A DNA stretch of 64,000 bases from Methanolobus tindarius DSM 2278 (lineage in GTDB: Archaea > Halobacteriota > Methanosarcinia > Methanosarcinales > Methanosarcinaceae), in contig NZ_AZAJ01000001.1 in the NCBI RefSeq assembly GCF_000504205.1, positions 248,001-312,000 of the forward strand. The letters are read 5' to 3'. This document shows, piece after piece, positions 36,082-46,235 of the stretch (within the stretch, counting starts at the first letter, position 1; every line of letters begins with the position of its first letter). The translations under genes were made by a program, and so were the position numbers. The notes below the pieces were generated by a model. The model had not been told where the DNA came from. It made no database searches and saw only the letters and a list, made by a program, of their open reading frames with translations.

Positions 36082-37551
36082 ATGAAAACAAAATTAATAG
36101 CATTAGTAGCAATGCTCACAATATGCATTGTGGCACTTTCAGGATGTACTGATATCAGTGACTCCTACAAACCCGGAAGTTTCGGAGCAACCGAGGAAGA
36201 ACAACAGATAGTGGATGCAGTTACTGAAAAATATGGTGACATGACAGCCAGCGGAGAACCAAGACTCCTTGAAGTGATGATGACTTCATCAACTGTAAAC
36301 TTCATACCTGTTGATAAAGTACTCAAATACTCAAAAGACTCAGAAGAATTGTATGCATGGTTCATCTATGACAACTTCAATTACGATACAATAAGTGTGG
36401 AATGGATTTACCTTGAATCTGATTATTCAATTTACACATTCGAGTCTGAAACCGGAGAAGACTTTGGACGTGGAACTTTCATTCTTGAACAACCGGATGA
36501 CGGTTGGCCGCTCGGAGATTACAGAGTAGTAATTAGTGGTGCAGGTATTGAAGAATCAGTAGACTTTGAAATTATAGACGGAGCAACCGTCTCAGAACCA
36601 TTTGACTTGCTGGATGGTGCAACTGTTGACAGCCACAAAGCAGATTTCGGAAGCTCAGGTACAAGTGACGAAACACCAGCTCCGCAAAGTGGATTCACAG
36701 CCGAAAGCACATCGCACAGCTTTGTGGGTGAATGGTCTTCCAACTGGGGTGACATGGAATTCTGGGAATCAGACGGCAAGATATATGGTGAGTACACACA
36801 CGATGCAGGTAGACTTGAAGGTGTTGTGAACGGCGATGTCTTCATAGGAACATGGTCTGAAAGCCCTTCATACGCAGAACCAAACGATGCAGGTGATGTG
36901 GAAATTAAACTCAGCAGTGATGGGAATTCATTTGAAGGAAACTGGAGATACGGCTCAGACAGTTCAACATGGAGCGGGGGATGGACAGGAACCAGAGTAG
37001 GAGAATCAACGACTGCGACAAGTTCAGCTTCATCAGGCGTTACACCTGGATGGTACCTTGTTACAGTTGAAGATTACGGAGATAAAGTAATCAGCACAAA
37101 TGACTACTACTCATACGATGTCGACTATGAGAGAGGTAATGTCTGGACAAGTAACACCGGAGATCACGGTGAAACAGTACAGGTCAGAACCATCAGTGAT
37201 GAACCAGAAGACTTCTATGCTGCTGAAGAAGAAATCGTTATCAATGTCAGAAAAGAGGGTGAACTTATAGCACCAGACGATCTCGGGCTTTATGATACAA
37301 GTTCTATTGGTATAGACTTTGCTGATGTAGCTGTTGACAGAGGAACCTCAAGCTCGTATTCCCTTGAAGATGAAACGTACGGAGCATATTTCAAGATGGG
37401 ATGGGGCGATCAAACAGGTGATATTAAAGAAGGTACATTCAAGGCAAATGCCCCGGGAGCAGATGCATTTGGAGGTTCATTCAGAATACTTTATTACTAT
37501 TCTAATGGAGGAACCTACAGAACAAACTACATCTACGAATGGAAAGAGTAA
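36082..37551 (+). CDS. Secreted lipoprotein, unknown function, 489 aa
   Basis: A large lipoprotein with a signal peptide and lipobox LSGC within the first 25 residues. Region about 30-185 is beta-rich with YAWFIYDNFNYDTISVEWI and YRVVISGAGIEE, resembling an immunoglobulin-like fold. A Ser/Thr-rich linker leads to a Trp/Gly-rich domain (FVGEWSSNWGDMEFWESDG, FEGNWRYGSDSSTWSGGWTG). A third region from about 320 to the end is also beta-rich. I start at ATG 36082 with GGATGG upstream; ATG 36073 is also possible. Probably a cell-surface protein; the family is unknown to me. Confidence 0.8.
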   Translation: MKTKLIALVAMLTICIVALSGCTDISDSYKPGSFGATEEEQQIVDAVTEKYGDMTASGEPRLLEVMMTSSTVNFIPVDKVLKYSKDSEELYAWFIYDNFNYDTISVEWIYLESDYSIYTFESETGEDFGRGTFILEQPDDGWPLGDYRVVISGAGIEESVDFEIIDGATVSEPFDLLDGATVDSHKADFGSSGTSDETPAPQSGFTAESTSHSFVGEWSSNWGDMEFWESDGKIYGEYTHDAGRLEGVVNGDVFIGTWSESPSYAEPNDAGDVEIKLSSDGNSFEGNWRYGSDSSTWSGGWTGTRVGESTTATSSASSGVTPGWYLVTVEDYGDKVISTNDYYSYDVDYERGNVWTSNTGDHGETVQVRTISDEPEDFYAAEEEIVINVRKEGELIAPDDLGLYDTSSIGIDFADVAVDRGTSSSYSLEDETYGAYFKMGWGDQTGDIKEGTFKANAPGADAFGGSFRILYYYSNGGTYRTNYIYEWKE

Positions 37552-37762
37552 TTCTCTTCCATTTCTCTTTTTTAATTATTCCACAATATTTGTTTGAACT
37601 ATTCCTTATTCGCCCCTACTTTATCGTATCCTGCTGAATTACCTGCAAAGCGAATGTTTCTTATAAATTCAAAGATTCTATGATGTTATTTGCTGAATGG
37701 AATTGGCTGAAATATGTATATCCTTTATGGAATCAGAAATTGAACTGAGAGTCCATAATAGG

Positions 37763-37799
37763 TTTATATAATAGGGTTGCATATCAGGCAAAAGTTGCC
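37763..37799 (+). promoter_or_regulatory. Promoter and dyad upstream of the aminotransferase-flavin genes
   Basis: The 325-bp gap 37552-37876 holds no gene. A TATA box TTTATATAA starts at 37763. Around the expected start point, GGCAA (37787-37791) and TTGCC (37795-37799) are inverted arms with a 3-base loop. A dyad straddling the start point could be an operator. The leader of about 80 nt does not resemble an FMN riboswitch. Confidence 0.45.
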
Positions 37800-37876
37800 G
37801 CATGGACAAGATGCCCACAGGCAAATAAAATTTCATATTTCAATTACATTAACACTAATATAATCAGGAGATTAAT

Positions 37877-39025
37877 ATGGATCTTGAAGATACACTTCTT
37901 ATGATGCCAGGACCGGTTCCGGTCGCACCTCGCGTTCTCAGGGCAATGTCAAAGCCTATGATTAATCACAGGGGAGCAGAGTTCTCAGCAATGTTTGATG
38001 ATTGCCGTGAAATTCTTGCCGATGTTTTCCAGACAAAAAATGATATTTTCATTTTAAGCGGCTCAGGTACCGCTGCAATGGAAGCTGCTGTGGGATGCAC
38101 AGTAGGAAAGGATGATGTTGTAGTTGCCCTTGAAAATGGTAAATTCGGAGAGAGATTCAAGGACATTGCTGCAAGGTACGGAAAAGTAAACGCACTTGAA
38201 AACGAGTGGGGACATTCCTTTAACCTTGAAGAAGTTGAAAAGAAACTTGAGGAAGGCGCAAAGGCAATCACTCTTGTCCACAACGAAACATCCGTAGGTA
38301 TACAGAACCCTGCAGAAGAAATAGGAAAACTCGCAAAGAAGTACGATGCTCTCTTTATTATGGATGGTGTTACAACCCTTGGAGGAGACACTGTGAAAGT
38401 AGATGACTGGGGCGTTGACATTGCTGTTGTAGGTTCACAGAAATGTCTTGCTGCACCGCCAGGACTTTCCATGATCTCTGTCAGTGAAAAAGCACTTGAA
38501 GCAATGAACGAGAAGGATGCACTTCCATATTATCTTGATCTTAAAGCACACAAAAAGAGTGCTGATAAGTCGCAGACACCATACACACCAGGAGTTCCTT
38601 TATTCTTTGGTCTTCAGGAAGCACTCCACATTGTAAAGGAGGAAGGTATGGAGGCAAGGATCAAACGCCACGCAACAGGTGCAAAAGCAATCAGGACTGC
38701 TGCAGATGCAATGGGACTTGAAATGTTCCCACAGCTTAATGATGAACACAGTCATTATTCAAACACAGTATCCGCAATGAAAGCTCCGGAAGGAGTAAGT
38801 GGAAATGATATTAAGAAAGACCTGATGGCAAAAGGAATCACCATCGCTGGTGGCCAGGCACATCTTAGCGGCAAGATCTTCAGGATAGGAAGCATGGGTA
38901 ATGTCCAGCCAAAGGACATTATGCTCACAATACAGGAACTTGAAATGACCCTGGTGAAAAGAGGAGTTGTTTCTGAATTCGGAGCTGGCGTTGAAGCAGC
39001 AGCAGAAGTGCTGAACACACTTTAA
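37877..39025 (+). CDS. Pyridoxal-phosphate aminotransferase, alanine-glyoxylate/serine-pyruvate type
   Basis: A 382-aa class V aminotransferase. The N-terminus MMPGPVPVAPRVLRAM, the motif LSGSGTAAMEAAVG and the PLP-lysine in VVGSQKCLAAPPGLSM identify the alanine-glyoxylate/serine-pyruvate group. In methanogens members of this group act as broad-specificity transaminases, for example on aspartate, alanine or phosphoserine analogues, so substrate is open. CAGGAG lies seven bases before the ATG. The ribC gene follows 44 bp downstream on the same strand, and the two may share the promoter near 37763. Confidence 0.92.
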   Translation: MDLEDTLLMMPGPVPVAPRVLRAMSKPMINHRGAEFSAMFDDCREILADVFQTKNDIFILSGSGTAAMEAAVGCTVGKDDVVVALENGKFGERFKDIAARYGKVNALENEWGHSFNLEEVEKKLEEGAKAITLVHNETSVGIQNPAEEIGKLAKKYDALFIMDGVTTLGGDTVKVDDWGVDIAVVGSQKCLAAPPGLSMISVSEKALEAMNEKDALPYYLDLKAHKKSADKSQTPYTPGVPLFFGLQEALHIVKEEGMEARIKRHATGAKAIRTAADAMGLEMFPQLNDEHSHYSNTVSAMKAPEGVSGNDIKKDLMAKGITIAGGQAHLSGKIFRIGSMGNVQPKDIMLTIQELEMTLVKRGVVSEFGAGVEAAAEVLNTL

Positions 39026-39066
39026 TTTCAAAAAATATCCGGATATAATCAGGCAAGTACAGGTAA

Positions 39067-39534
<468 letters not shown>

Positions 39535-39594
39535 AAGGACAGAAACCAACAGAAAGTTAATATTAAATTTAAATCTAAACTTTAAGTGATTATT

Positions 39595-39999
39595 ATGACA
39601 ATAAAATTGGGATTTGTAATAGCTGAATTTAACAGGGATCTTACATTCCAGATGGAAATGCTTGGTGAAGAGCATGCTAAGTTCCTCGGAGCAGAGGTTG
39701 TAGAAAAGATCCTGGTTCCAGGAGTATATGATATGCCACTGGCTATCAAGAAACTCTGTGAGCGCGATGACATCGATGCTGTTGCCACCATGGGAATTGT
39801 CATCGAAGGTGCAACCCAGCACGATGAAATTGTTGTTCAGCATGCAGCAAGAAAGATAACTGATCTTTCACTGGAATACAACAAGCCTGTTACACTGGGA
39901 ATTGCAGGACCCGGTATGACCAGAATGGAAGCACACCAGCGTGTGGATTACGGAAAGCGTGCTGTTGAGGCAGCTGTCAAGCTTGTACAGCGCCTGTAA
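39595..39999 (+). CDS. ribH: 6,7-dimethyl-8-ribityllumazine synthase
   Basis: A 134-aa lumazine synthase that joins 5-amino-6-ribitylaminouracil with 3,4-dihydroxybutanone phosphate. Signatures are [29 protein letters not shown] and [17 protein letters not shown] use the ATG at 39595 because AAGTGAT sits just upstream and the family starts here; a GTG at 39586 adds three residues. It pairs with ribC upstream. Confidence 0.95.
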   Translation: MTIKLGFVIAEFNRDLTFQMEMLGEEHAKFLGAEVVEKILVPGVYDMPLAIKKLCERDDIDAVATMGIVIEGATQHDEIVVQHAARKITDLSLEYNKPVTLGIAGPGMTRMEAHQRVDYGKRAVEAAVKLVQRL

Positions 40000-40074
40000 G
40001 TATCAAAAGTTAAACTACAAAACATTATATTTAGAATTTCAAAGTGCAAAACTAAAAATGGTTGTGTTAATTGC

Positions 40075-41217
40075 ATGGCATCATCAAGGTTAAAGAGGGT
40101 GGAAGAATCAGCAACGATGAAAGCTGCAAATACTGCCAACAAAATGAAAGAGGATGGTATTGATGTTATCAGTTTCACTTTAGGTGAACCTGATTTTGAT
40201 ACTCCTAAGCATATTTGTGACGCGGCAGCAGATGCAATGTACAGGGGGGAGACACACTATGCACCCGGAGCAGGAATCTCCGAACTGAAAAAAACTATTG
40301 CAAATAAGCTTTGCACAGAGAATAAACTGGATGCTAAGACTTCAGAAATTATCGTAACACCTGGTGCTAAACAGGCTATTTTTGAAGTCATGATGTCAGT
40401 TCTTGACGACAATGATGAAGCAATACTCTTTGATCCTGCATGGGTTTCATACGATCCTGCCATTAAATTTGCAGGTGCGAACACCAGATGGGTTCCAACT
40501 GACACTGAAAATGGTTTTAAGCCCATTGATCTTGAAGAGTACATCAATGAGAAAACAAAGCTCATTGTAGTCAACAGTCCCGGCAACCCAACAGGTGCTG
40601 TTTATGATAAGCAGACACTCAAAAATATAGCTGACATTGCCATTGACAATGACATCCTTGTACTTTCCGATGAAATATATGAGAAGATAATCTACGATCA
40701 GGAACATATCAGTATAGGTTCATTTGAAGGAATGCAGGACAGAACCATTACTGTTAACGGTTTCTCAAAAGCCTATGCAATGACAGGCTGGAGACTTGGT
40801 TATGTTCATGCGAGATCCGATGTTATCAAACCCATGCTAAAAATCCAGTCACATTCAGTAAGCAGTGCAACCAGTTTTGTACAGTACGGTGGCATTGCAG
40901 CGCTTGAAGGACCACAGGAACCTGTAGCTGAAATGGTTGAAAGGTTCAGGATGAGAAGAGATGTTCTTGTGGATGGCCTGAATGAAATTGGAATCAAGTG
41001 CCAGAAACCTGGCGGTGCTTTCTATGCATTTGCAGATGTCAGCGAGTACGGGGATGGAAATTCCATTGCTGAAAAACTCCTGCTGGACGCACATGTAGCA
41101 GTCACTCCGGGATCAGCTTTCGGAGAAAGTGGTAAGAACTTCATCAGAATTTCCTACGCCACATCAATAGAGAGAATACAGGAAGGTCTGGAAAGGATTA
41201 AGACAGCACTTGTCTGA
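40075..41217 (+). CDS. Aspartate aminotransferase family protein (class I/II)
   Basis: A 380-aa fold-type I PLP aminotransferase. Family signs are SFTLGEPDFDTPKHI, VTPGAKQAIFEVM, VNSPGNPTGAVYD, and the PLP-lysine in NGFSKAYAMTGWRLGY; the substrate arginine is near FIRISYATS. Aspartate or aromatic amino acids are likely substrates. No Shine-Dalgarno is seen; a TATA-like ATTATATTTAG lies about 45 bp upstream, so the leader is short. The gene ends 17 bp before the target duplication of an insertion sequence. Confidence 0.94.
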   Translation: MASSRLKRVEESATMKAANTANKMKEDGIDVISFTLGEPDFDTPKHICDAAADAMYRGETHYAPGAGISELKKTIANKLCTENKLDAKTSEIIVTPGAKQAIFEVMMSVLDDNDEAILFDPAWVSYDPAIKFAGANTRWVPTDTENGFKPIDLEEYINEKTKLIVVNSPGNPTGAVYDKQTLKNIADIAIDNDILVLSDEIYEKIIYDQEHISIGSFEGMQDRTITVNGFSKAYAMTGWRLGYVHARSDVIKPMLKIQSHSVSSATSFVQYGGIAALEGPQEPVAEMVERFRMRRDVLVDGLNEIGIKCQKPGGAFYAFADVSEYGDGNSIAEKLLLDAHVAVTPGSAFGESGKNFIRISYATSIERIQEGLERIKTALV

Positions 41218-41234
41218 TCCTGTCCTTTTTTCAA

Positions 41235-41242
41235 TTAATTTA
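41235..41242. repeat. Left copy of 8-bp target-site duplication
   Basis: TTAATTTA directly left of the insertion sequence, identical to 42517-42524 on the right side. Confidence 0.9.
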
Positions 41243-41268
41243 GGATCTCCTCAAGATTGAGTGGGTAA
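41243..41268. repeat. Left terminal inverted repeat of the IS element
   Basis: It begins GGATCTCC and ends GTGGGTAA, and aligns with the reverse complement of 42491-42516 at 20 of 26 bases. Confidence 0.85.
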
Positions 41269-41299
41269 TTTAATATTCTGTTCATCCAATCCATATTGG

Positions 41300-42508
41300 A
41301 TGGACGATAAACTCTTGATTCAAATGGCTCTGGGAATAACCCCTCCATGGTATGTGAAAGACATTGATCTTAATGTTTCTAAGAAAAGAATGGATATTTA
41401 TCTAGATTTTACCAAGGGAACGAAGTTCCCTTGCCCAGTTTGCAACAAACTGTGTGATCTCCATGATACCAAAGAAAAAGTATGGAGACACCTTGATTTC
41501 TTCCATCATGAAACATACATTCATGCACGAGTTCCCCGAACAAAGTGTGATGGAGATGATGTAAAACTTGTTGAAGTTCCATGGACAAGACAAAATACTG
41601 GATTTACATTATTTTTCGAAGCACTAATCGTTGCAATGTCCAAAGAAATGAGTGTTTCTTCAATTGCTGAATTGATCAATATTCATGAAAATTCTGTATG
41701 GATAATTCTAGCTCATTATGTTGAAGAAGCCAGAGCAAAGATGGATCTCTCTGAGTTAGATACTATTGGAGTAGATGAAATATCTGTCAAAAAAGGTCAC
41801 AGCTATGTGACCTTGTTCTATGATCTACATCAATCAAGAGTAATTCATATTGAAAATGGAAAGAAAAGAAGTGTTTTCAAGAACTTCAGGGAAGTTCTTT
41901 CCAGAAAAATAGACCCTGATAATATCAAGTATATTTCAATGGACATGTATCCTGCTTTTAGGGGTGGAGCAAGGGAATATTTCCCAAATGCTAAGATCGT
42001 TTACGATAAGTTCCATATTGTCAAAATGATGAATGATGCAATTGATAAGGTTCGAAGAAAGGAGTATCAAACAAATAAAGATCTGGGTAAAACGAGATTC
42101 ATGTGGTTGAAAAATCCTGAAAATCTATCGGATAGGGAAATAGCTAAGATTCGATCAATCAAAGATTTGGATACTAAAACAGCAAAAGCTTACAGATTTA
42201 AGCTTGGACTTCAACGTCTGTGGGATATAAAAAATATAGAGGTAGCGAGGGAATATCTTGACAAATGGCATTATTGGGGAACACATAGCAACATCAAGGA
42301 AATTATCACATTGGCCAAGATGATTAAAAGAAATTCTCATGGGATATTGGAATCAATCAAACAAGGTATCAGCAACGGTGTTGTTGAAGGATTGAACAAC
42401 AAAATTAAAACTGCTTTTAAGAGATCATATGGATTGAAGACTGAGAAGTGTAGGAATACAATGATATTCTTGATGGCGGGTAAACTTCGTTTACCCACAC
42501 GATGTTAA
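41300..42508 (+). CDS. ISL3-family transposase
   Basis: A 402-aa DDE transposase. The N-terminal zinc-finger region has CPVCNKLCDLHD; a helix-turn-helix follows (MSVSSIAELINIHENSVW). The catalytic residues are D159 in TIGVDEIS, D215 in SMDMYPAF and E363 in GVVEGLNNK. The C-terminal GLNNKIKTAFKRSYGLK is the ISL3 hallmark. I start at ATG 41300; a GTG at 41261 would begin inside the left inverted repeat. No frameshift or stop interrupts it, so it may be functional. Confidence 0.95.
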   Translation: MDDKLLIQMALGITPPWYVKDIDLNVSKKRMDIYLDFTKGTKFPCPVCNKLCDLHDTKEKVWRHLDFFHHETYIHARVPRTKCDGDDVKLVEVPWTRQNTGFTLFFEALIVAMSKEMSVSSIAELINIHENSVWIILAHYVEEARAKMDLSELDTIGVDEISVKKGHSYVTLFYDLHQSRVIHIENGKKRSVFKNFREVLSRKIDPDNIKYISMDMYPAFRGGAREYFPNAKIVYDKFHIVKMMNDAIDKVRRKEYQTNKDLGKTRFMWLKNPENLSDREIAKIRSIKDLDTKTAKAYRFKLGLQRLWDIKNIEVAREYLDKWHYWGTHSNIKEIITLAKMIKRNSHGILESIKQGISNGVVEGLNNKIKTAFKRSYGLKTEKCRNTMIFLMAGKLRLPTRC

Positions 42509-42516
42509 AGAGAACC
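42491..42516. repeat. Right terminal inverted repeat of the IS element
   Basis: It contains TTACCCACAC and ends GAGAACC, the imperfect inverse of the left repeat. It overlaps the end of the transposase gene. Confidence 0.85.
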
Positions 42517-42524
42517 TTAATTTA
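42517..42524. repeat. Right copy of 8-bp target-site duplication
   Basis: TTAATTTA, identical to 41235-41242. Confidence 0.9.
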
Positions 42525-42562
42525 TTATTTGCATAATTACTGAAAGATGATTTGAGGAACGA

Positions 42563-42985
42563 TTATTCCTGATATCTTTCGAGCACTTTTTTAACTATTT
42601 TCCCACTGCCGCATAAAAGACAGTTAAGCGATGTCTCAATTCTGACAACCTTGCAATCAAAACCTCTGGAACGAAGTTCCTTTTCAAGATGGCGGGCATC
42701 GAAACCCTGATCGTATCCAAGTGCAATAATATCCGGTTTGATTTGCATAATTGGATCAAAAATATCAGATTCACTACCTAGAAGAGCTTTATCCACTATT
42801 TTCAGAGAACTGACCATTTCCAGTCTTTGCTCATCCGGTATTATTGGTTTTGGTTTATGTCTTATCATGGACTCTCTGGCAACGATAACGTAAAGCTTGT
42901 CACCAAGTTTTTTTGCTTCGCTAAGATAATGGATATGGCCCGGATGAAGCAGATCGAATGTTCCTGTTGCAAGTACTTTTACCAA
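42563..42985 (-). CDS. ribL: FAD synthase (RibL), cytidylyltransferase-fold
   Basis: A 140-aa nucleotidyltransferase that adenylates FMN to FAD in archaea. The HxGH motif is in TGTFDLLHPGHIHYL and the second motif is in ALGYDQGFDARHLEKEL; the C-terminal CLLCGSGKIVKK with two cysteines is typical of archaeal RibL. The start is probably a TTG at 42985, since AGGTGAT precedes it and the family begins VKVLATGTF; an ATG at 43021 is also in frame. It is convergent with the IS element and completes the flavin genes of this region (ribC, ribH). Confidence 0.9.
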   Translation of the reverse strand: MVKVLATGTFDLLHPGHIHYLSEAKKLGDKLYVIVARESMIRHKPKPIIPDEQRLEMVSSLKIVDKALLGSESDIFDPIMQIKPDIIALGYDQGFDARHLEKELRSRGFDCKVVRIETSLNCLLCGSGKIVKKVLERYQE

Positions 42986-43247
42986 AACATCACCTGTATG
43001 CTGCCTCCTATAAACAATCATCTATTATAAAGATAGCTCAAGCTTTAGTTTTTAAAAAGATATTCAGCTAAAAATATAGCGATAATCTAAATTAATATTA
43101 TATACAAACTTATATAGTATATACACATAATTTAATTGTCAAAATGTTACACAAGCAACGTCCTGTGCACCGGATAATTTATAAATTAAATACGAAAACA
43201 TTTTAAATCAGTATGATTCCTCTGTTATGGAATAATATGGTGACTGC

Positions 43248-46187
43248 ATGAGAATTTATAATAAAACAATAACGATTCTGGGAATTATTTTTATTTTCCT
43301 CTTTTTCCTCACTGCATCAGTCACCCATTATGTATTTTTAACGCATACTGAAGAAGTCGAAAGTAATGTTTTACAGGACAATGCTCTAAGAGTCCAGCGA
43401 GCTTTTGAAAATGAAGTAAAGCACATTGATAAGAATACTTACGATTGGGCTACATGGGATGATACGTATGAGTTTATACAGAATAGAAATAATGAATATA
43501 TCAAATCCAACATTGATGATATCGAAACACTATTAACACTCGATATAAATTTCATGCTTTTCTACAACAAAGATGGAGAACTTGTTTATGGACTTGCCTG
43601 TGATCTTGAAAATGAAGAGGAAATTAACCTTTCACCAGAACTTCTTAGAGATATCGAAAATAATAGTGTACTCTTAAACCACACCTATATTGAATCATCT
43701 TATTCAGGAATCATTGAACTCTCAAATTCAACTCTCATAATTGCATCCAGGCCTATTACAAAAAGTGATTATGGAGGACCTATTCAAGGGACACTGATCA
43801 CTGGACGTTTCCTTGACGAATCATTTATTGAACCAATGGAAGAGCAGACACTCCTTCCAATAGATTTCCAGAAACTTGACAGCAAAAACCTGCCGGCAGA
43901 TTATGCAGCAGTAAAAGAACAGGTACTGGATGATGGGTACGTGACAATGATTGAAGAAAAAAATGGCTTTATTAATGCCTATTTCCTTGTAAATGACATA
44001 AATGGTGAACCTGCCCTCATATTCAAAACAAAAATGGAAAGAGTAATTTATAAAGAAGGTCTGGCAACAATATATACTACTTTTTACCTTTCACTTATTA
44101 TATCAATAACATTTGCGTTTTTACTTCTTTCACTCCTAAATAAAAACTTGATTTCACGAATAACATCCCTTAAAAATGGAATTAAAGAAATAGACTTCAA
44201 TGCTGACATAAAATCCCGTCTAAAAAAAGAAGGAAATGATGAGCTCTCCGAACTTGCAGACAATATTAATTCAATGCTGGATTCCCTGCAGGAAAAAAGT
44301 ATAATATTCCAGTCAACAATTGAATCTGTATCCTATGGTCTCATTGCGTTTGATAGAAATGCAAAAGTCCTTTTCATGAATCCGGAATACAGGCACATAT
44401 TTAATCTTCCGTCTTATATTGGACATGAAACTGACGGGGATACCATACTTAAAGAAATCCTGAATTTAGCTGAGAATCCTGAAGCTGTAGAAAACGAAGT
44501 CAATAGAAGGAAATATTCAACTGATTCTAACAGGACATTATTGAAACTCAGGGATGGAAGAACAATTCAGACATATTCAATTCCACTGGTAATTAATAAT
44601 GAAATCTATGGCAGGATATATACCCATAATGATATTACGGAAATACTTCTTCATGAGAAGGAACTTAGGAATGAAATAAACAGAAGAGAAGATGCTGAAG
44701 AAAAGTTGAGGCTAAGCGAAGAGAAGTTCTCAAAAATAGCAACATCAGCCAATGATGCAATAATAATGCTCAACAACGAGGGTAAGACTATATTCTGGAA
44801 TGAAGCAGCTACCCGGATGTTCGGATATTCAGAAAGTGAGATCATTGGTCAGGAAGTCCATAGCTTCATTGCCCCTGATAAATACATTGATGACTACAAA
44901 GAAAGCTTTAAGATCTTCACTAAAACCGGACATGGAGAAGTTGTTGGAAATACTATTGAGCTTGAGGGAAAACATAAGGATGGAACAGAGTTCCCGATTG
45001 AACTTTCCCTGTCTTCCATGCAGCTTTCAGACGGATCATGGAATGCAGTAGCAATTATTCGTGATGTTACTGAAAGAAAAAAAATCGATGAAATGGAACA
45101 TGAAATTCTTGAAAGATTAACAACCATCATTAACAATATCAATAGCGGCATACTCCTTATAGATAAAGAGAACAAAACAATAGCAGATGTGAATCCTGTT
45201 GCTGCAAAAATGATAGGACTTCCCAAAGAGGAAATAATAGGCAATGTTTGCCATAAATTCGTTTGTAACGCACTCGAAAACCAGTGTCCTATAATTGATC
45301 TGCGTCAAAAAGTAGACAAATCGGAGAGAATACTTCTGGACAAAGACGGAAATGAAATACCTGTAATCAAATCCGTGGTTTCTGTAAAACTTAAAGGAAA
45401 AGAATACCTTGTTGAAAGTTTCTACGACATTTCAGGAAGGAAAAAAGTTGAAGAAGCACTTATTAATGCTAAAATTGCAGCAGAGGAATCTGACAGGTCT
45501 AAAAGCGAGTTTTTGACAAATATGAGCCATGAGCTTCGCACACCTCTAAATTCAATTATCGGATTTTCCGACATGCTACTGCATATTGGAGACCATGATT
45601 TTAACAGGAAACAGACAAGGTATCTTAACAACATATCCAACAGTGGAAAGCATTTACTTGAAGTTATCAATGATATTCTGGATATTTCCAAGATAGAAGC
45701 CGGCAGAATGGATCTTTCAATTGAAGAAACAAATGTTGTTGAGATCATGGATGAAATCATGAAAAATGTCTCTTCATTAGTAGAACAGAAAAACCTGACA
45801 CTTGAATTTGAGATTGAAGATGATGTTACTATTATAGAAACGGACAAACTCAAATTCAAACAGATATTGTACAACCTGATAGGCAATGCAATTAAGTTCA
45901 CAATGGAAGGTGGAAATATCAGGGTAACAGCAAAAAGAACTCTTAACATGATAGAAGTGGCGGTAACGGATACCGGCATTGGTATACCCGAAGCTGACCA
46001 GAAAGATTTGTTTGAACCTTTCAGACAGGTTGATTCTGCGCTAAGCAGAAACTACCAGGGTTCTGGCCTGGGACTTGCAATTGTCAAAAAATACCTTGAA
46101 ATGCAGAAAGGTTCTATACGGGTTGAAAGTGAACCTGATTTAGGTTCATCATTCATATTTGAATTGCCTATCTATAACAATTCCTGA
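43248..46187 (+). CDS. Hybrid-sensor-type histidine kinase: CHASE4, HAMP, three PAS, HisKA, HATPase
   Basis: A 979-aa membrane sensor kinase. TM1 spans 8-30, an extracellular CHASE4 domain runs to about 275 (NTYDWATWDDTYEF), TM2 is near 280-300, then HAMP. Three PAS domains follow near 355-470, 500-615 and 625-725. The third contains C668, C673 and C680 (CHKFVCNALENQC). The H-box is MSHELRTPLNSIIGFSD with His761, and the ATPase has YNLIGNAIKFT, DTGIGIP and GSGLGLAIVKKYLE. GGTGA precedes the ATG. No receiver domain or response regulator gene is adjacent. The ligand is unknown; the cysteines suggest a metal or redox cofactor in PAS3. Confidence 0.95.
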   Translation: MRIYNKTITILGIIFIFLFFLTASVTHYVFLTHTEEVESNVLQDNALRVQRAFENEVKHIDKNTYDWATWDDTYEFIQNRNNEYIKSNIDDIETLLTLDINFMLFYNKDGELVYGLACDLENEEEINLSPELLRDIENNSVLLNHTYIESSYSGIIELSNSTLIIASRPITKSDYGGPIQGTLITGRFLDESFIEPMEEQTLLPIDFQKLDSKNLPADYAAVKEQVLDDGYVTMIEEKNGFINAYFLVNDINGEPALIFKTKMERVIYKEGLATIYTTFYLSLIISITFAFLLLSLLNKNLISRITSLKNGIKEIDFNADIKSRLKKEGNDELSELADNINSMLDSLQEKSIIFQSTIESVSYGLIAFDRNAKVLFMNPEYRHIFNLPSYIGHETDGDTILKEILNLAENPEAVENEVNRRKYSTDSNRTLLKLRDGRTIQTYSIPLVINNEIYGRIYTHNDITEILLHEKELRNEINRREDAEEKLRLSEEKFSKIATSANDAIIMLNNEGKTIFWNEAATRMFGYSESEIIGQEVHSFIAPDKYIDDYKESFKIFTKTGHGEVVGNTIELEGKHKDGTEFPIELSLSSMQLSDGSWNAVAIIRDVTERKKIDEMEHEILERLTTIINNINSGILLIDKENKTIADVNPVAAKMIGLPKEEIIGNVCHKFVCNALENQCPIIDLRQKVDKSERILLDKDGNEIPVIKSVVSVKLKGKEYLVESFYDISGRKKVEEALINAKIAAEESDRSKSEFLTNMSHELRTPLNSIIGFSDMLLHIGDHDFNRKQTRYLNNISNSGKHLLEVINDILDISKIEAGRMDLSIEETNVVEIMDEIMKNVSSLVEQKNLTLEFEIEDDVTIIETDKLKFKQILYNLIGNAIKFTMEGGNIRVTAKRTLNMIEVAVTDTGIGIPEADQKDLFEPFRQVDSALSRNYQGSGLGLAIVKKYLEMQKGSIRVESEPDLGSSFIFELPIYNNS

Positions 46188-46235
46188 AATACAAAATAAA
46201 AAAGATAGTAAAAAAAGATATGAGATAACTTGTAA

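Larger units (their letters stand above)
41243..42516 (+). mobile_element. ISL3-family insertion sequence, complete
   Basis: A 1274-bp element with 26-bp imperfect terminal inverted repeats (41243-41268 and 42491-42516), which match at 20 of 26 positions with the inner GTGGGTAA fully conserved. It is flanked by an exact 8-bp direct repeat TTAATTTA, the size typical for ISL3. One intact transposase gene fills the element. It sits between two convergent host genes and disrupts neither. The perfect target duplication and open transposase frame suggest a recent, possibly active insertion. Confidence 0.95.

Noticed and set aside
37787-37876. Possible FMN riboswitch in front of the aminotransferase-ribC genes
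   Set aside because: The leader is only about 80 nt and lacks the conserved multi-stem FMN aptamer. Only one short dyad is present.
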